From Paramyrothecium sp. XJ0827 (Eukaryota; Ascomycota; Sordariomycetes; Hypocreales; Stachybotryaceae), in the NCBI GenBank assembly GCA_020881915.1, contig JAJFPB010000004.1:806001-870000 (forward strand): 64,000 nt of DNA, read 5' to 3'. Positions 20,995 through 32,707 of the stretch are shown piece by piece. A program made the translations under genes and the position numbers. Numbering within the stretch: position 1 is the stretch's first letter; each line of letters starts with the position of its first letter. The notes beneath the pieces are model-generated. The model worked only from the letters and a program-made list of their open reading frames with translations, did not search any database and was not told the origin of the DNA.

Positions 20995-21802
20995 TAGTAT
21001 TTTGTCCCTGACGAGACACCTGGGGTGGGCTCGTAGGTACCTTAAGATAGATGAGGTGCGGTACCTCACCTTGCCTCAACTGTCGGATCGTTCACTCTGC
21101 TGAGGCGAGGCGCCTGGAGCCCAGTACCTGGCGACATCTGAAATAATTGGCAGTCAACTGCGTAAGCTAGTGAGAGAGGGAAGATAAGGATAAGAGGGAA
21201 AAGGAAAAAGAAAATGGAATGATACCACCTAGGTAGGTATTTACTTGGCAATGTCTATTGTACCAATGAAACGGTTGGCGAACTTTGCTTCTTTCACGCC
21301 AACACAGCTTCTTCAGTGGGCAGTACAGTAGCGGTGCTGATGCGGCTTCAACCAGCTTGTGTCCCCCAAGCGATTAGCAAAAAGGCGGTAATGCAGATTT
21401 ACTATAGAAGCATACCCGTAGGTAATAATTCAGGTACCTACCTATAGCTAATCCTTGTGTGTGTTTCAGAGATGCTTGTTGAATAAATAAAAATGTCAGC
21501 TAAATATTCTAAGTTGGTAAGCTTCTTATGAGTATTTCAACTTATTTTCTTCTCAGTGATTTCTAACATGATATTGTTTTATTCGCGGTCTTTGCTTTTT
21601 TGGTCAGCTGTTTTTATTTTATTTTTAAGAGCACAGGCCACCAACAACTGCACCGACGTTGACCTCTCCACATTGGCCTGCTGTGGCCTGTGGGCGCCAA
21701 TTCTGTGTGGTTGGCGGTTGGTGGTTGGCGTTGGAGGGGCCTTTTTTAGTTCCCACCGACCTTTCCTGATGCTCCTCTAGCCTCTAGCCTTGCCGGTCTA
21801 GA

Positions 21803-21844
21803 GACAAGGGACAAGGGACGAGGGACGAAGGACAAGCGACAAGG
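21803..21844 (+). repeat. Six-copy 7-nt minisatellite (GACAAGG)
   Basis: Six consecutive heptamers of GACAAGG and close variants (GACGAGG, GACGAAG, GACAAGC), 570 bp upstream of the sirtuin start. Confidence 0.85.
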
Positions 21845-22413
21845 GTGCCGCGCGCCGTCAACAACATCCGGCTCACAGGTATCGCGTTCCGACACCGACT
21901 CCGACACCGACGATCACATCACTCTCCTCCTACCTCTCGCACTCGGCAGTCGAGACGCCTGCTCTGCTTTGTCTTTTTGTGGTTCACGAGAGCGACTCGG
22001 TGCCTTTTCATTGTTATTTCTCGAAGACTGTCTGCGCGTGCGGCTGGAGCCAAGACACCCGCCGAAGGTACCCTGGGAAACTCAGTTGCCGGTACTTTAG
22101 TGCATCTCGATTCAAAACGCGCTTCAAGCTCGAGCCTCAACCTCGACGAACCGCAGGCTTTTGGCCGGCCACGCCCTCGCTCGACCCTCCTCATCACCTC
22201 CCGCTGCCTCAATCTGAACACAATGTCGACTGGGCCGTCGTTCTGCCACCTCGACTCCGCGCTGTGAGACCCCCTCGGAGCGGCGCGTGTCGTTGCATCC
22301 GCTCGCTGCACGTTCCCCGCCGCTCGCTTGCGTGCCGACAACGACAACGAAGCGGCGATAGTCCACGACGCAGTCCCTCTCCGCCCGCGCCCGCACCTGC
22401 GGAAGCTCTCAGG

Positions 22414-25397
22414 ATGCCCACCCAACACATCAGCCCGGACTCGGACGAGTTGCTGCAGGACATCGCGCAGAGTTTGCTCAAGGCGCGCAAGGTCGTCGTC
22501 GTCACTGGTGCCGGCATAAGCACCAATTCGGGCATCCCCGTACGCTGCACCCCGTCCGCCTCTGCACAATCCGCAAGAAGCTCCCGCTGACATGGCTTGC
22601 CTGCCGCACACAGGATTTCCGCTCTGAAAACGGCCTTTACTCACTCATCCAAGCTCAGTTCGACGCCGCGGCGCGTCAAGGACCCTCCGCCTCGCGGTCT
22701 GGAAGCGACAAGAGCGAAGACTCTGATGATGGACACCGTCCGTCCAAGCGACGCAGGTTATCTCCCGAGACCGAGCCCGAGCCCGAGCTGCCCTCTGAAA
22801 TAAGCGAAGACACAGAACCAGTCAAGGACGTGATCGAGGTGTGCGAGGCCGACACGATAAAGGTCTGCGAGTCGGATACGATAGAGGTCCGCGAGCCAGA
22901 CACGATAGAAGTCCGCGAGCCGGACACGATCATCGTGCAACCAAGAAACATCATCACAGCACAATCGGCTTCTCAGCGCCCGTCGCGACGAAACTCAATC
23001 CATCAAGCTGATGGCGACACCACAGCTGAGCTCAGCACCCCAGCTTCGAAGCCAAGACAGCAGTTATCACTATCACTTCCAACAACCTCACCACTATCCT
23101 CCCCTCCTCCAGAAGACTCTCCCGCCTCGCCCAATGTAATACCGAGCTTCAACTCTGCTCGTCTCAACGGCGGCACTCCCTTACCCTCGTCGCCACTTTC
23201 CTCTCCACCTGCCGTTATCTTTGAACCTTCAGCTCCCTCATCTCCATCAGATGGAAGCTCAGATGGCCAGAGTAGTACATCACCGTCAGAAGTCGACGAG
23301 ACGCCACCCTCCTTGAACCTTGTGAGCTCTTCACAAACCTCTAACAGCGGACGGACCTCACTCCCGAACATGAAAGGCAAGGACCTCTTCGACGCGGCGA
23401 TCTGGTCGGACCCCCTCAGGACATCTGTCTTCTACACGTTCGCCACATCGCTACGGCAGAAGATCAAGGACATTAAGCCGACAAGCTCACATCGCTTCAT
23501 CAGCCACCTCCGAGACCGAGGGAAGCTTGTGCGCTGCTATACCCAGAACATCGATCAAATCGAAGAAAAAGTCGGCTTGTCAACTTGTTTGACAGATGGG
23601 CCTGGTAGCCGTGGTCGGTTCTCACGAAGATCGACAGCAAATGCAGCCCAGCTCAACAAGATGGTTGAGGAAGCGGCGGATACCAGTACCGAGACACCCA
23701 TAGAAAAAGTCAGTGAGGTAGAAGAATCCTCGCAACAAGCTTCAAATCAGCTTCAAGAAGAGAGCAATGGCGTCAAAACGGACGAGGACTCGGCCGCTGC
23801 CGACCCAAAGACTACCACGCCCGCCATGAAGCGAGAGGTATCACGCTCTGGAGTAGAATGCGTCTTCTTGCATGGCTCCCTGGAGCAGCTCAGGTGCTTT
23901 CTTTGTGGCCGGGTCTGCTCATGGGACGACGCCGATCGCGAGGTCGAAACACTTTCGGGACAGCAGCCGGAATGTCCACACTGCGCCGGCGCCACCGCCG
24001 CCCGCCAGGAGAAAGGCAAACGTGCCCTGGGCGTCGGAAAACTACGCCCCGACATTGTGCTCTACGGCGAGGAACACCCAAACGCCCACCTCATCAGTCC
24101 CATCGTCACGCACGACTTGGCATTGCAGCCGGACATGCTGCTGATCTTGGGCACCAGTCTACGAGTCCACGGATTGAAGGTCATGGTTCGCGAATTTGCC
24201 AAAGCCGTCCACACCAAGGGCGGCAAAGTGGTCTTTGTCAACTTTACGAAGCCACCGGAGAGCTCGTGGGGCGACATCATCGACTACTGGATTCAATGGG
24301 ACTGCGACGCCTGGGTGGCCAACCTGCAGGACCGCGTGCCGAAGCTCTGGCAGGAACCCGAGCCAAACAAACCCAAGAAGAAGCGAGATGCTGGAGGAGC
24401 CTCGGATGACACCGACAAGCCCGAGGTGAAAAAACCACCAGCCGCATACCCCGTGGCGCTACGAGATACTAAGGCCACAGGTGCATACTGGACCCTGAAA
24501 ATAATCGCCGATCTTCACAAAATCACTGGCACACCCCCGAGCGAGCCGCTGGCAAGACGTGCATCCGTATCGATTGCTCCGCCGCCAGAAGCCTCCATCG
24601 AGGTCGCTGCCAAACCACCACAGCTCAAAGAAAAGAATAGAATCAGGAGAGCCCGCAAATCAGCGCCTGGAGCCCTCGAGAGGACGAAGAAACCGCCCTC
24701 GACCCTCAACCCCAACCACGGCCGAGCACGCCGAAAGGCCGAGCCATCAACCCCAGAAGGGAGTCCCAAGGAGCCGCAAGCTCCGCCGTCGGCGCCGGAA
24801 CCAACGCAGCCGCAACAGGCCAAGGACGATAACTCCATCCTCATGTCGGTCAAGTCAAACGCGCGCATACGGAAGCCGAAGCTCAGATACGACGGGGAGC
24901 CTGCCACGCCTGTCACCCGTAGGAGGCGTGGCAACGCAGCAGCGCAGCCCGTCGCGCTGGCCGCTGACGGCAACAAGGCCGCAAAGGCGGACCTGAAGCT
25001 GGCGCCGTTCAAGCCCCAGCCCGCGAGCGGACCGACCTCGCCGTACGGGAAGCCGGAGCCGCTCGAGCCGAAGCCTTTCCAGCCGGCGCGGGCTTCCGAC
25101 AGCGAACACGCCTTTAGGATCATAGACCCACTCCGCGGGTTGAGTTCGGCCTCGCCCAAGCACGGCCCGGAGGCGCCTCACCTGCGACGCGCGCCGCCGC
25201 GCTTGACCACGCGATCCGCAGCCGCCCTACCGGCCATGGTGATGGCCACGGCGCCGATGGCACCGGCAAGGGCGGACGAGGAGGCGGCGGCCGAGGTGCT
25301 GCAGTCGTTGTGGAGCAGCAGCCCGATCATGACCCGGGCGTCGCAACAGCGCGGGGGGGTTCCCAAGGGGATGATGGTCTGGGGAAGACAGCTGTGA
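22414..25397 (+). CDS. Sir2-family NAD-dependent histone deacetylase, Hst3/Hst4-like
   Basis: Exon 1 22414-22539 and exon 2 22614-25397 (74-nt intron, GTACGC...ACACAG, phase 0) give 969 aa. NAD-binding GAGISTNSGIP ends exon 1 and DFRSENGLYS opens exon 2. Sirtuin core motifs follow: KGKDLFDAAIWSD, CYTQNIDQIEEKVGL, catalytic His in VFLHGSLEQLRC (about residue 461), zinc cysteines CFLCGRVC and CPHC, LGTSLRVHGLK and VVFVNFTKPP. These patterns match the Hst3/Hst4 clade, which removes H3K56 acetylation and protects replicating DNA; the substrate here is inferred. About 180 residues of disordered, repeat-bearing sequence separate DFRS from the next core motif, a second insert sits between TQNID and the catalytic His, and the C-terminal third (from about 630) is a basic disordered tail. 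These extensions make it far longer than a bare sirtuin core. Confidence 0.92.
22827..22934 (+). repeat. 24-nt tandem repeat in the sirtuin insertion
   Basis: About 4.5 units of a 24-nt repeat starting GACACGATAGAGGTCCGCGA. Each unit encodes DTIEVREP or variants (DVIEVCEA, DTIKVCES, DTIEVREP). The later units are the most alike, pointing to recent expansion. Confidence 0.88.
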
Positions 25398-26298
25398 GTG
25401 CGGGAGATGAAGGATGCCCTGGGCGTGACAGGAGCCGTGTGTTTGAATGAGCAAAGCGATACAAATGGGCGTGCATGAACCACCGGTATGAGTGGGGGTA
25501 GACGAACGTCAATGGGAACATGGATTCAATGATATCTCTAACCTTTGGCCACAACAGCCCATTGTAGGGCCAGTGAGTGCGTGAATGCTTGAATGCTTGC
25601 AAATCCATATCGGCCGCACAGATCTTTGAGACGCCACTTTCCATCGTGCATCAAGTCCCATGTTCATGGGAGAGCGAATCTGCTACTTCGAGATGAGATG
25701 AGTGTTTCATCAGCAGGTGTCTGTTTGACTCAAAGACAGTCATGACCTGGCAAGGCGACTCCCTGCGATTGCTCTCCCTGGTGACAAGGCCGGTTACCGG
25801 CGGTTTAGAGCGACTCACCATACCCGAAGGAAGATGGCCACATAATGCATGGTGGTAAGTCTATCTCTGAATCAGCTCCTCCTGCTGTGTAACGACACGT
25901 GGAGCGAGCCCGGACATGCCATTACACCGCATTGCTGAAGGGCGTCCTTGACAAGCTAAAGCAAGCCAACCGAGTGGAGCACGAGGGTCGCGTCGTGGTG
26001 AAGCAGCACTAAGTCTAATATCTGCAGTAGTGGAGGGCGCGGCGGGCGGTGGGGACGGGTATGGAATATGACTGCGCGCGAATGCCTCCAAACCCGATGC
26101 CGGGTCATGCGGGTCTCGGGGAGTCACATTTCGGACAGGAGATTTCCTGCTCTGGCGGTTATATATGTAGAAGCTAGATCTTGACGAACGAGTGTCGGAT
26201 AATTATTCGTCGCTGTGTCATTGCCAGGGAAAGGAACCATCTTACACTTGTTGGTGGAATAAGTTATCATCTCCAAATACAGATACCCCCCGCGCGAA
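25398..26298. other. Intergenic
   Basis: 0.9 kb between the sirtuin stop and the EGT2-like start. Nothing recognised. Confidence 0.4.
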
Positions 26299-27741
26299 AT
26301 GGGCTCAAAATCGGCTACTACAGAGCTGCCCGTGAGGGGACCCTCGCAACAGAACGGCAAGATTGAGAGCTTCGGGAGCCATCTGAAGGCCGAGTTCCCC
26401 TTCGATCCCAAGTGGACGAATCTCAACCATGGTAGGTCTTGACCAGTTCCCATCCGCGATGACCTCATTTAATACCCGGACGGCACAGGCTCCTTTGGCA
26501 GCATCCCCAAGGCCATCTTCGCCAAGCAGCGGGAGTACCAGGACATGAGCGAGGCCCGCCCCGACCAGTACATCCGGTACGACTTCCCCCGGCTGCTGGA
26601 CGAGTCGCGCGTCGCCGTCGCGGAGCTGCTCAACGTGCCCGCGGACACGGTCGTGTTCGTCAATAACGCCACCGTCGGCGTCAACACCGTCTTCCGCAAC
26701 CTGGAGTGGAACGAGGACGGCAAGGACGTCGTCGTCTTCTTCTCCACGGCGTACATGGCGTGCGCCAAGGCCATCTACTACCTCGTCGACTACTACCGCG
26801 GCAAGCTGGGCGCCAAGGTGGTGCAGCTGACGTACCCCGAGGAGGACGAGGACGTCCTGGCCAAGTTTAGGAGCGCCGTCAAGGAGGTCGAGGCCGAGGG
26901 GAAGCGCGTGCGCGCGTGCATGTTCGACGTCGTGTCCTCCATGCCGGGCGTCGTTTTCCCGTGGGAGGCCATGATCAAGGCCTGCCGCGAGCTCAACATC
27001 CTGAGCGTCGTCGACGGCGCGCAGGGCGTCGGCTTGATGCCGCTCGACCTGGCCGCCGCGGACCCGGACTTCTTCGTGTCCAACTGCCACAAGTGGCTGT
27101 ACGCGCCGCGCGGGTGCGCCGTCTTCTACGTGCCGCAGCGCAACCACGCGCTTCTGCCGACGACGCTGGCCACGAGCCACGGGTACCAGCCCAGGTCGGT
27201 GGAGGGGCTGACGAACCCGCTCCCGCCGAGCGGCAAGTCGGCCTTTGTGACAAACTTCCAGTTCGTGGGCACCAACGACGACTCGCCGTACGCGTGCGTC
27301 AAGGACGCCATCGCGTACCGGCGCGACGTGCTGGGCGGCGAGGACAGGATCATCGCGTACCAGCGGGACCTGAGCAAGCGCGGCAGCGACCGCGTGGCCG
27401 AGTTGCTGGGGACGCACGTGCTCGAGAACAAGGCCGGCACGCTGCGCGACTCCCCCATGGCCAACATCGCGCTGCCCATCTGGATCGAGGCCAAGGGCGA
27501 GGGCGCGGGCGAGGCGGACGTGGTGGTGAGCCGGGAGGAGGCGCCGGCGGTGCACGCCTGGATCCTGGGGGCGCTGATGGACGAGCACGCCACGTACGTG
27601 GCGACGTTTGCGATGCAGGGCCAGTTCTGGGTCCGGCTGAGCGCGCAGCTGTACCTGGGCATGGAGGACTACGAGTTCGCGGGCAGGGTGCTGAAGGAGC
27701 TCGTGGGGAGGGTGGGCGAGAGGGAGTACCTGAAGAATTGA
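26299..27741 (+). CDS. Class V aminotransferase-fold PLP enzyme, EGT2 / isopenicillin-N-epimerase-like
   Basis: Exons 26299-26431 and 26489-27741 (57-nt intron, GTAGGT...GCACAG, phase 1) give 461 aa. The start MGSKSATTELPVRGPSQQNG leads into FPFDPKWTNLNHGSFGSIPK, the N-terminal signature of this group. Next come the cofactor-site VVFVNNATVGVNTVF and the PLP-binding Lys246 in SNCHKWLYAPRGCAVFYVP, preceded by VVDGAQGVG. Members include hercynylcysteine sulfoxide lyase (EGT2) of ergothioneine synthesis and isopenicillin-N-epimerase-like enzymes of secondary metabolism; sequence alone does not settle which. No EGT1-like or other pathway gene is nearby. Exon 2 is extremely GC-rich with almost exclusively G/C third positions, more than its neighbours. 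Confidence 0.88.
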
Positions 27742-27836
27742 GGGAATGGTACTGCACCTTGTTGCCTTGCTTGGGTGATTATATTACATGAAGAACATGA
27801 GACAGTAGTGCTAGTTGCGCATCGGTGAACGATTGC

Positions 27837-28802
27837 CTAGGATATACCTTTAAGGCGCCTCACGATTCCTTGAAGCTGATCCTCTTTCTCCAACGCCGCG
27901 CGGACTGCAGTGTCGAGTGTAGAGTCTAACAGAACTGCTGGTCGTATGAAATGCACATCTTGCAGGATCGATAGGTTTTCCGAAGCAGGCAGCGGCGGGT
28001 AGTCCTCCTCGGTGAAGCATCCCGGGAAGTGCTTGTCGTGGCCGCGGCGGATGGTGCGTTCCCTGAGGTAGAGGGCCGCGACGTTCCACAGCCACGACTC
28101 GTTGACTTGGTCCTGGTACCAGATGGCAGCTGCCTGAACCATTGCCAGGGTCAAGCGCTCGCCGTTGACGTTGTTGAGGGCGATGAGCTTGGCGTCTGCA
28201 CCCTTGCCGAAGCAGTCGCTCCAGAACCATGTAAGTTGCTTCTTTTTCGCGTCATAGCAGGCTTTGAGAAATGCGGGCTGGCCATGTCTGCGCTCCGGCC
28301 TGGGTATCCAAGGCTGGGAACGACGGCGGTCAAGACGGCGAGCGTTTGTTGACTTGGGAAGGTCTTGGGAGAATGTGCCGACCGGGAGGCTTAGATGTCG
28401 TGCCAAAGGGCGTTTCTTGGGCAGGAGAATGTCTTGGACCATCGTCTTGTCCCAGATGCGCAGGCCCTGGAGAGCGTCTTTCTTGTCCTTGGCGGATGTG
28501 TGCATGGAGGCTAGTGCTTGTGTCCAGAGGGCCTGGGAATTGTGTCAGCTATGAGGCTTTGATGGAATTGCCTGCTGCACACAAACCTGACAAAGAGTGC
28601 CTCGAATGAGAACATCCAGGTGAGGCACTGCTGCTCGGTATATCTCGACAAGGTCATTCGCGAGGTGCTGGACTTCGAGAGGGAGATCTTCAAGCTGTGG
28701 TGTACCGGCTGGCCAGCAGGGAAGATCTGGCAGGATGGAAGAGATATGCCCTGGAGATGTGTCAAGATCTTTCTGCTCATCCTGGTTGTCTGATGCGGCC
28801 AT
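27837..28802 (-). CDS. Hypothetical protein, two exons
   Basis: Exons 28802-28587 and 28532-27837 joined over a 54-nt intron (GTTTGT...TCCCAG, branch GCTGAC, phase 0) give 303 aa starting MAASDNQDEQKDLDTSPGHI. I recognise no domain. The N-terminal half is helical and acidic (LPLEVQHLANDLVEIYRAAV; LIRGTLCQALWTQALASMH). The second exon has a Trp-rich central part (KKQLTWFWSDCFGKG, AAAIWYQDQVNESWLWNVAAL) with RERTIRRGHDKHFPGCFTEE after it. The splice fit and the sequence texture make it a convincing gene. It converges with the EGT2-like gene, 95 bp apart. No signal peptide or membrane segment is seen. Confidence 0.75.
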
Positions 28803-30667
28803 CTAGCAGAGGTTGCGGCTGCGACGAAGGCGAGCCGAAGTGAGGTCGAATAGATCGTGTTTGTTCTCTACTCGAGTGATTCTATTCCTGCGAACAGGAG
28901 CGTCGGTTTGTTGTAGGTTGGAGGGCGCACAACTATCTGGCGGCTGCCCGCAACAGTCACTCACGTGGCCGGCGTTCTACTGCCACCCAATCTTATTGCT
29001 CATGCTTTTCGTGAAGCTCGCCTCGTCGTCTCACTTGCTATGCTCTATTACGGTGGCCCAGCCTTTTTCGGCGTCAAGCTCACGCTACCTTGTTTACATT
29101 TCCTGCGGGGAAGTGTCTTACACGATCTCCGAGAGGCCAGGCGAGAAAAGGCCCATGTCTGCAAGCATTCACTCCTATGCTCCGTTTCTCTACAGTTCGT
29201 TCAATATGAAGAGTGTTGAGAGAGTTCCTGCGGACGGGCTTGGACTAGACTTTCTATCTTCTCAGGCCTCCCCTGTTTCCACATCCAACAGAATCACTGA
29301 AGTTCTCGACTTGGGTATAACAAGTTCCCGAAGCTAATTGTGACGTGTCTCAGGTCAAAGTGATGGTTTGGGAACGAGGAAGTGGATTGGCTTAAGAGAG
29401 TAAATGCACATCTTGTTGCTCCCGTCAAGCAGATCACCAGACGGGGTCGAAGTGCTGAGTCGGCATGCATAGATCATCCCGCCAGAACATTCATCTTGCG
29501 ACCAAGGTGGCTGGAGCTTGACCTGCCACAAATCTCGACTCCAAGCACCGCGAATTGAAGCGAGGCGCAGGCCGCGTGTCGCCAGCGCTTAGCTATGCTG
29601 AACGTCGTCTCTGTTCTGCTCCGCCGCTGAAATCCGGCGCTAGTTGCACTGGCGCCAGACACGCATGTTTCAGAAACCTCCAACGGCCATGCAATGGCGA
29701 GCTGTGCCTGTTTCAGGACGACAGTCGATCGGATGTCGGCTCGCAGCTTTCTGCTTCTGCGCGGCACCGACGGCAAGGAGATCAGTTTATCGTTCTAGAT
29801 GAAGCATGCGCTTGCCGCACTCTGCTGTCTTGACGGCCCTTGCCGCCCACCCGGACACAGCCATCATGGATGACATGGCGAGGCACAACTGGCTTCCCCG
29901 TGTTGAGGCTGGTGCCGACTTGCCGAATATGAACGTGCATATGCTTCGATATCAAGAATCATGTTTGGCATCGCATCCAGGAAGTGGCCAAGGCGCAAAG
30001 GCACCGGAAGGCAATTCGTAACTTCGCATGCGCCCACGAACAACGATGCTTCAGTATTGGTGAGCTCTCCCGATCTCGTCCTCCACGAGTTCACAACTCG
30101 AGACAACATACAGTCAAATCAGTTTGATCTGCAAAGCTTGGCCTTCCTGATGTCGGTAAGTGGGCGCGGCTCTCTCCACGGCATCTACAACCCGGCGTTC
30201 GTGGGACCCCACAGCTGCCGCACGCCACGTTTGACGTTTCATCGATATCGAATCAGCCATCGACAAAACGTCTCGTCTCGATCGCCAGAAACAGAAAAAA
30301 TGCCCGTTGATTGTAGCACAAGGCGCGCTCGGGAATAACTTGCCGTAGGAATCTTGCCGTGGGCCGAGCGCCTCAACGAGAATGGACTGTCGCTTGACTC
30401 GTCCGACTTGTCGTCGGTGCCAAGACTACATATACGAACCATCCAGGCTTCTCCGCGAGTTTGGAGATTGTGGGCATCAGTGGCAACTTCTCTTCAGAGT
30501 TGCGTTTCTTTCCTTACCCTGACCACCGCTTTCATTTCGATTTGCCGGCGAGACTCTCTGTGAGAGCTCCCGACCTCTCCTTCTCCGTTCCCTTCTCGCA
30601 ATACCCACCTGGCGTGGTCCTTTATAGAGTTTTCTCTTATAGAAAATATCCTTCGAAATCGCTCGAA
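28803..30667. other. Long intergenic region
   Basis: 1.87 kb with no recognised gene. A 174-codon plus-strand frame from 28813 has a random, Ser-rich composition and no domain. The right end includes the promoter of the aspartic protease; a TTTATAGAG element lies at about 30621. Confidence 0.4.
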
Positions 30668-32047
30668 ATGCATTCTCGATCTTTTCTTTTCTTGGTCTTC
30701 CTTGGCCTCTTGGCATATGCTTCTGCCAAACCATTCAAGCTCCAAAAACGGTCTTCTTTCAAGGTCGAGCGAGTCGCCAATACCAAGTTTACCGGCCACA
30801 ATGGACCTCGAGCTATGGCAAAGGCCTACAGGAAATTTAGAATGCCACTACCCGACGGATTAGCTAAAGCCATCGAGGCGCAGAAAGCGGCCGCCTCAGC
30901 ACCGGCTCCTGCGCGCCGAAGTTTGATGCATGCTGGTGCTACTAACCAGACGGGCCTTGCGGCTGGAGGGAATAACTCAACACGACTTGTGGTGGCCAAC
31001 TCAACAGGACTTGTGGCAGCGACGCCGGAGGCTATGGATATCGAGTATCTAGCACCAGTCAGCATTGCAGGTCAGACGGTAAATCTCGACTTCGACAGCG
31101 GATCGTCCGACCTTTGGGTGTTCAGCAGTGGCCTCGCACCAGCGGAGCAGACTGGCCACCGCATCTTTGATTTCACTGCCAGCCAGACCTTTCAGCCAAT
31201 GAGGGGTGCATTCTTCGAGATTTCCTATGGCGACGGATCAGGCGCGGCAGGCGTTGTGGGAACGGATGTCGTGACAATTGGTGGCGCGACAGTCAACGCA
31301 CAGGCGGTCGAGCTGGCAACAAAGGTCTCTGCCCAGTTTGTCGAAGACCAGAATACTGACGGCTTGCTCGGACTTGCCTTCTCCAGCATCAATACAATCA
31401 AGCCTCAGAAGCAAAAGACCTTCTTCGACAATCTCATGCCCACCCTGGCCGAACCTCTTTTCACCGCCGACCTCCGCAAGGGGGCTGTCGGCGCCTACGA
31501 GTTTGGCAGGATTGACAACACCAAGTTTACTGGACAGATGACCTGGATCCCGGTCAACAGCAGTGCGGGATTTTGGCAGTTTGGCAGCGAGCGATTCGCC
31601 GTGAATGGCGGAGCCCCTCAGGCTGCGACTCCAGGTGGCCAGGCCATCGCCGACACGGGCACGACACTGATTCTGGCTGACGCGAATATCGTGGATGGCT
31701 ACTATAGCCAGGTACCAGGGGCGGTCAACGACGCCCAAGCGGGAGGCTTCGTGTTCCCGTGCAGTGCGCAGACACCGGATCTAGACCTCGATGTGGGCGG
31801 CGTGTACATGGCACGGGTGAAGGGTGCTGACATTAACTTTGTTCCTCTCGGGGAGGGAAGCAACAGTAAGTTTGAATCATGCCGAACATGATTATGCAGA
31901 CGCTAATGCACCGGTACAGTGTGCTTCGGTGGCTTGCAGGCAACGGCCCCAGGAAGCCTCGGGATCTACGGCGACATCTTCTTCAAGTCCCAATTTGTGG
32001 CATTCAACGGTGGTAACAGCTCGTTGGGCATGGCGCCACATGTTTAA
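30668..32047 (+). CDS. Secreted aspartic protease (pepsin family A1)
   Basis: Exons 30668-31865 and 31920-32047 (54-nt intron, GTAAGT...GTACAG, phase 1) give 441 aa. The ATG is set by a clean signal peptide, MHSRSFLFLVFLGLLAYASA. A propeptide with FKVERVANTKFTGHNGPRAM and KAYRKF is typical of fungal penicillopepsin-like enzymes. Catalytic aspartates are in FDSGSSDLW (first lobe, DSG in place of the usual DTG) and ADTGTTLI (second lobe); the flap has SYGDGSGAAG. Exon 2 supplies CFGGLQ and the closing LGIYGDIFFKSQFVAF. The frame is open upstream of the ATG but without family sequence. It is a secreted acid endoprotease, likely nutritional or host-directed. Confidence 0.94.
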
Positions 32048-32707
32048 GTTTTAACGATTATATGATATAACTAGGTATGGTTTCATGATAGGATCATCTG
32101 GGGCACATCGCGGGGAGTAGAGGCTACCCTGAAAAAGAGCCAATGTCGAGAAGATGGTGTGAATAGACAACCGGGATATTGGACCATCGCCATAGATTTG
32201 AAAGGACATATATAGTCAAAGAAGTCTATAATTATGTTCCATTAACTAGCATTCCTACCGTGCACAATGTACTCGAGATCCATGTCTATTTGCTTCGTTA
32301 TGTACCTGACTGTTTTCTCTTATCTTTCTCTTCTTTCTTCTCGATATCAGCTTGTAGTTCAGTCAAGCAATGAACGCAAATCCTAAGCATTCGACGTGCT
32401 GGACGTTGGGAGCTTCTGTTGACTCGAGCTTTAACAACAATCCAGAAAGGTTACCCATGCACATTTACCTTTGCCCAGCATGAGACAAGGTTACCAGATG
32501 GATCTTGGTGGAAGTTATTTTAGCAGTCAGCAGTCTTGCCTGGTGGCGACTAATTTGTAATACAGAAAGAATCTCATCTCGATGATCTCTGCCTGGTTCA
32601 TCTCTCCCCATCTTCTGTTGCCTTAGGACCGCCTCATCCCAAACTTCACATACCGAGCGTCGAGTACGATTTCCAGTCGAGTCAGCATATTGATGAATGA
32701 ATGAAGC
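32048..32707. other. Intergenic
   Basis: 660 bp, AT-rich in 32200-32360. No gene recognised. Confidence 0.4.

Larger units (their letters stand above)
20609..22413. other. Intergenic with repeats
   Basis: 1.8 kb without a recognised gene. It holds an inverted repeat (20930-20994), several GGTACCT/TAGGTA-rich patches (about 21036-21068, 21231-21240, 21418-21443), AT-rich stretches near 21480-21630 and a 7-nt tandem repeat (21803-21844). The right end is probably the sirtuin promoter and leader. Confidence 0.45.

Noticed and set aside
26305..27588. 427-codon frame antisense to the EGT2-like gene
   Set aside because: Mirror of a very GC-rich coding sequence with G/C third positions; His/Arg/Val-rich product without any domain.
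26916..27791. 291-codon plus-strand frame overlapping the EGT2-like gene in another phase
   Set aside because: Arg/Gly/Ala repetitive composition typical of an off-frame reading of GC-rich coding DNA.
28813..29337. 174-codon plus-strand frame as a gene
   Set aside because: Random Ser/Arg/Leu-rich composition, no domain, start inside the probable promoter of the opposite-strand gene.
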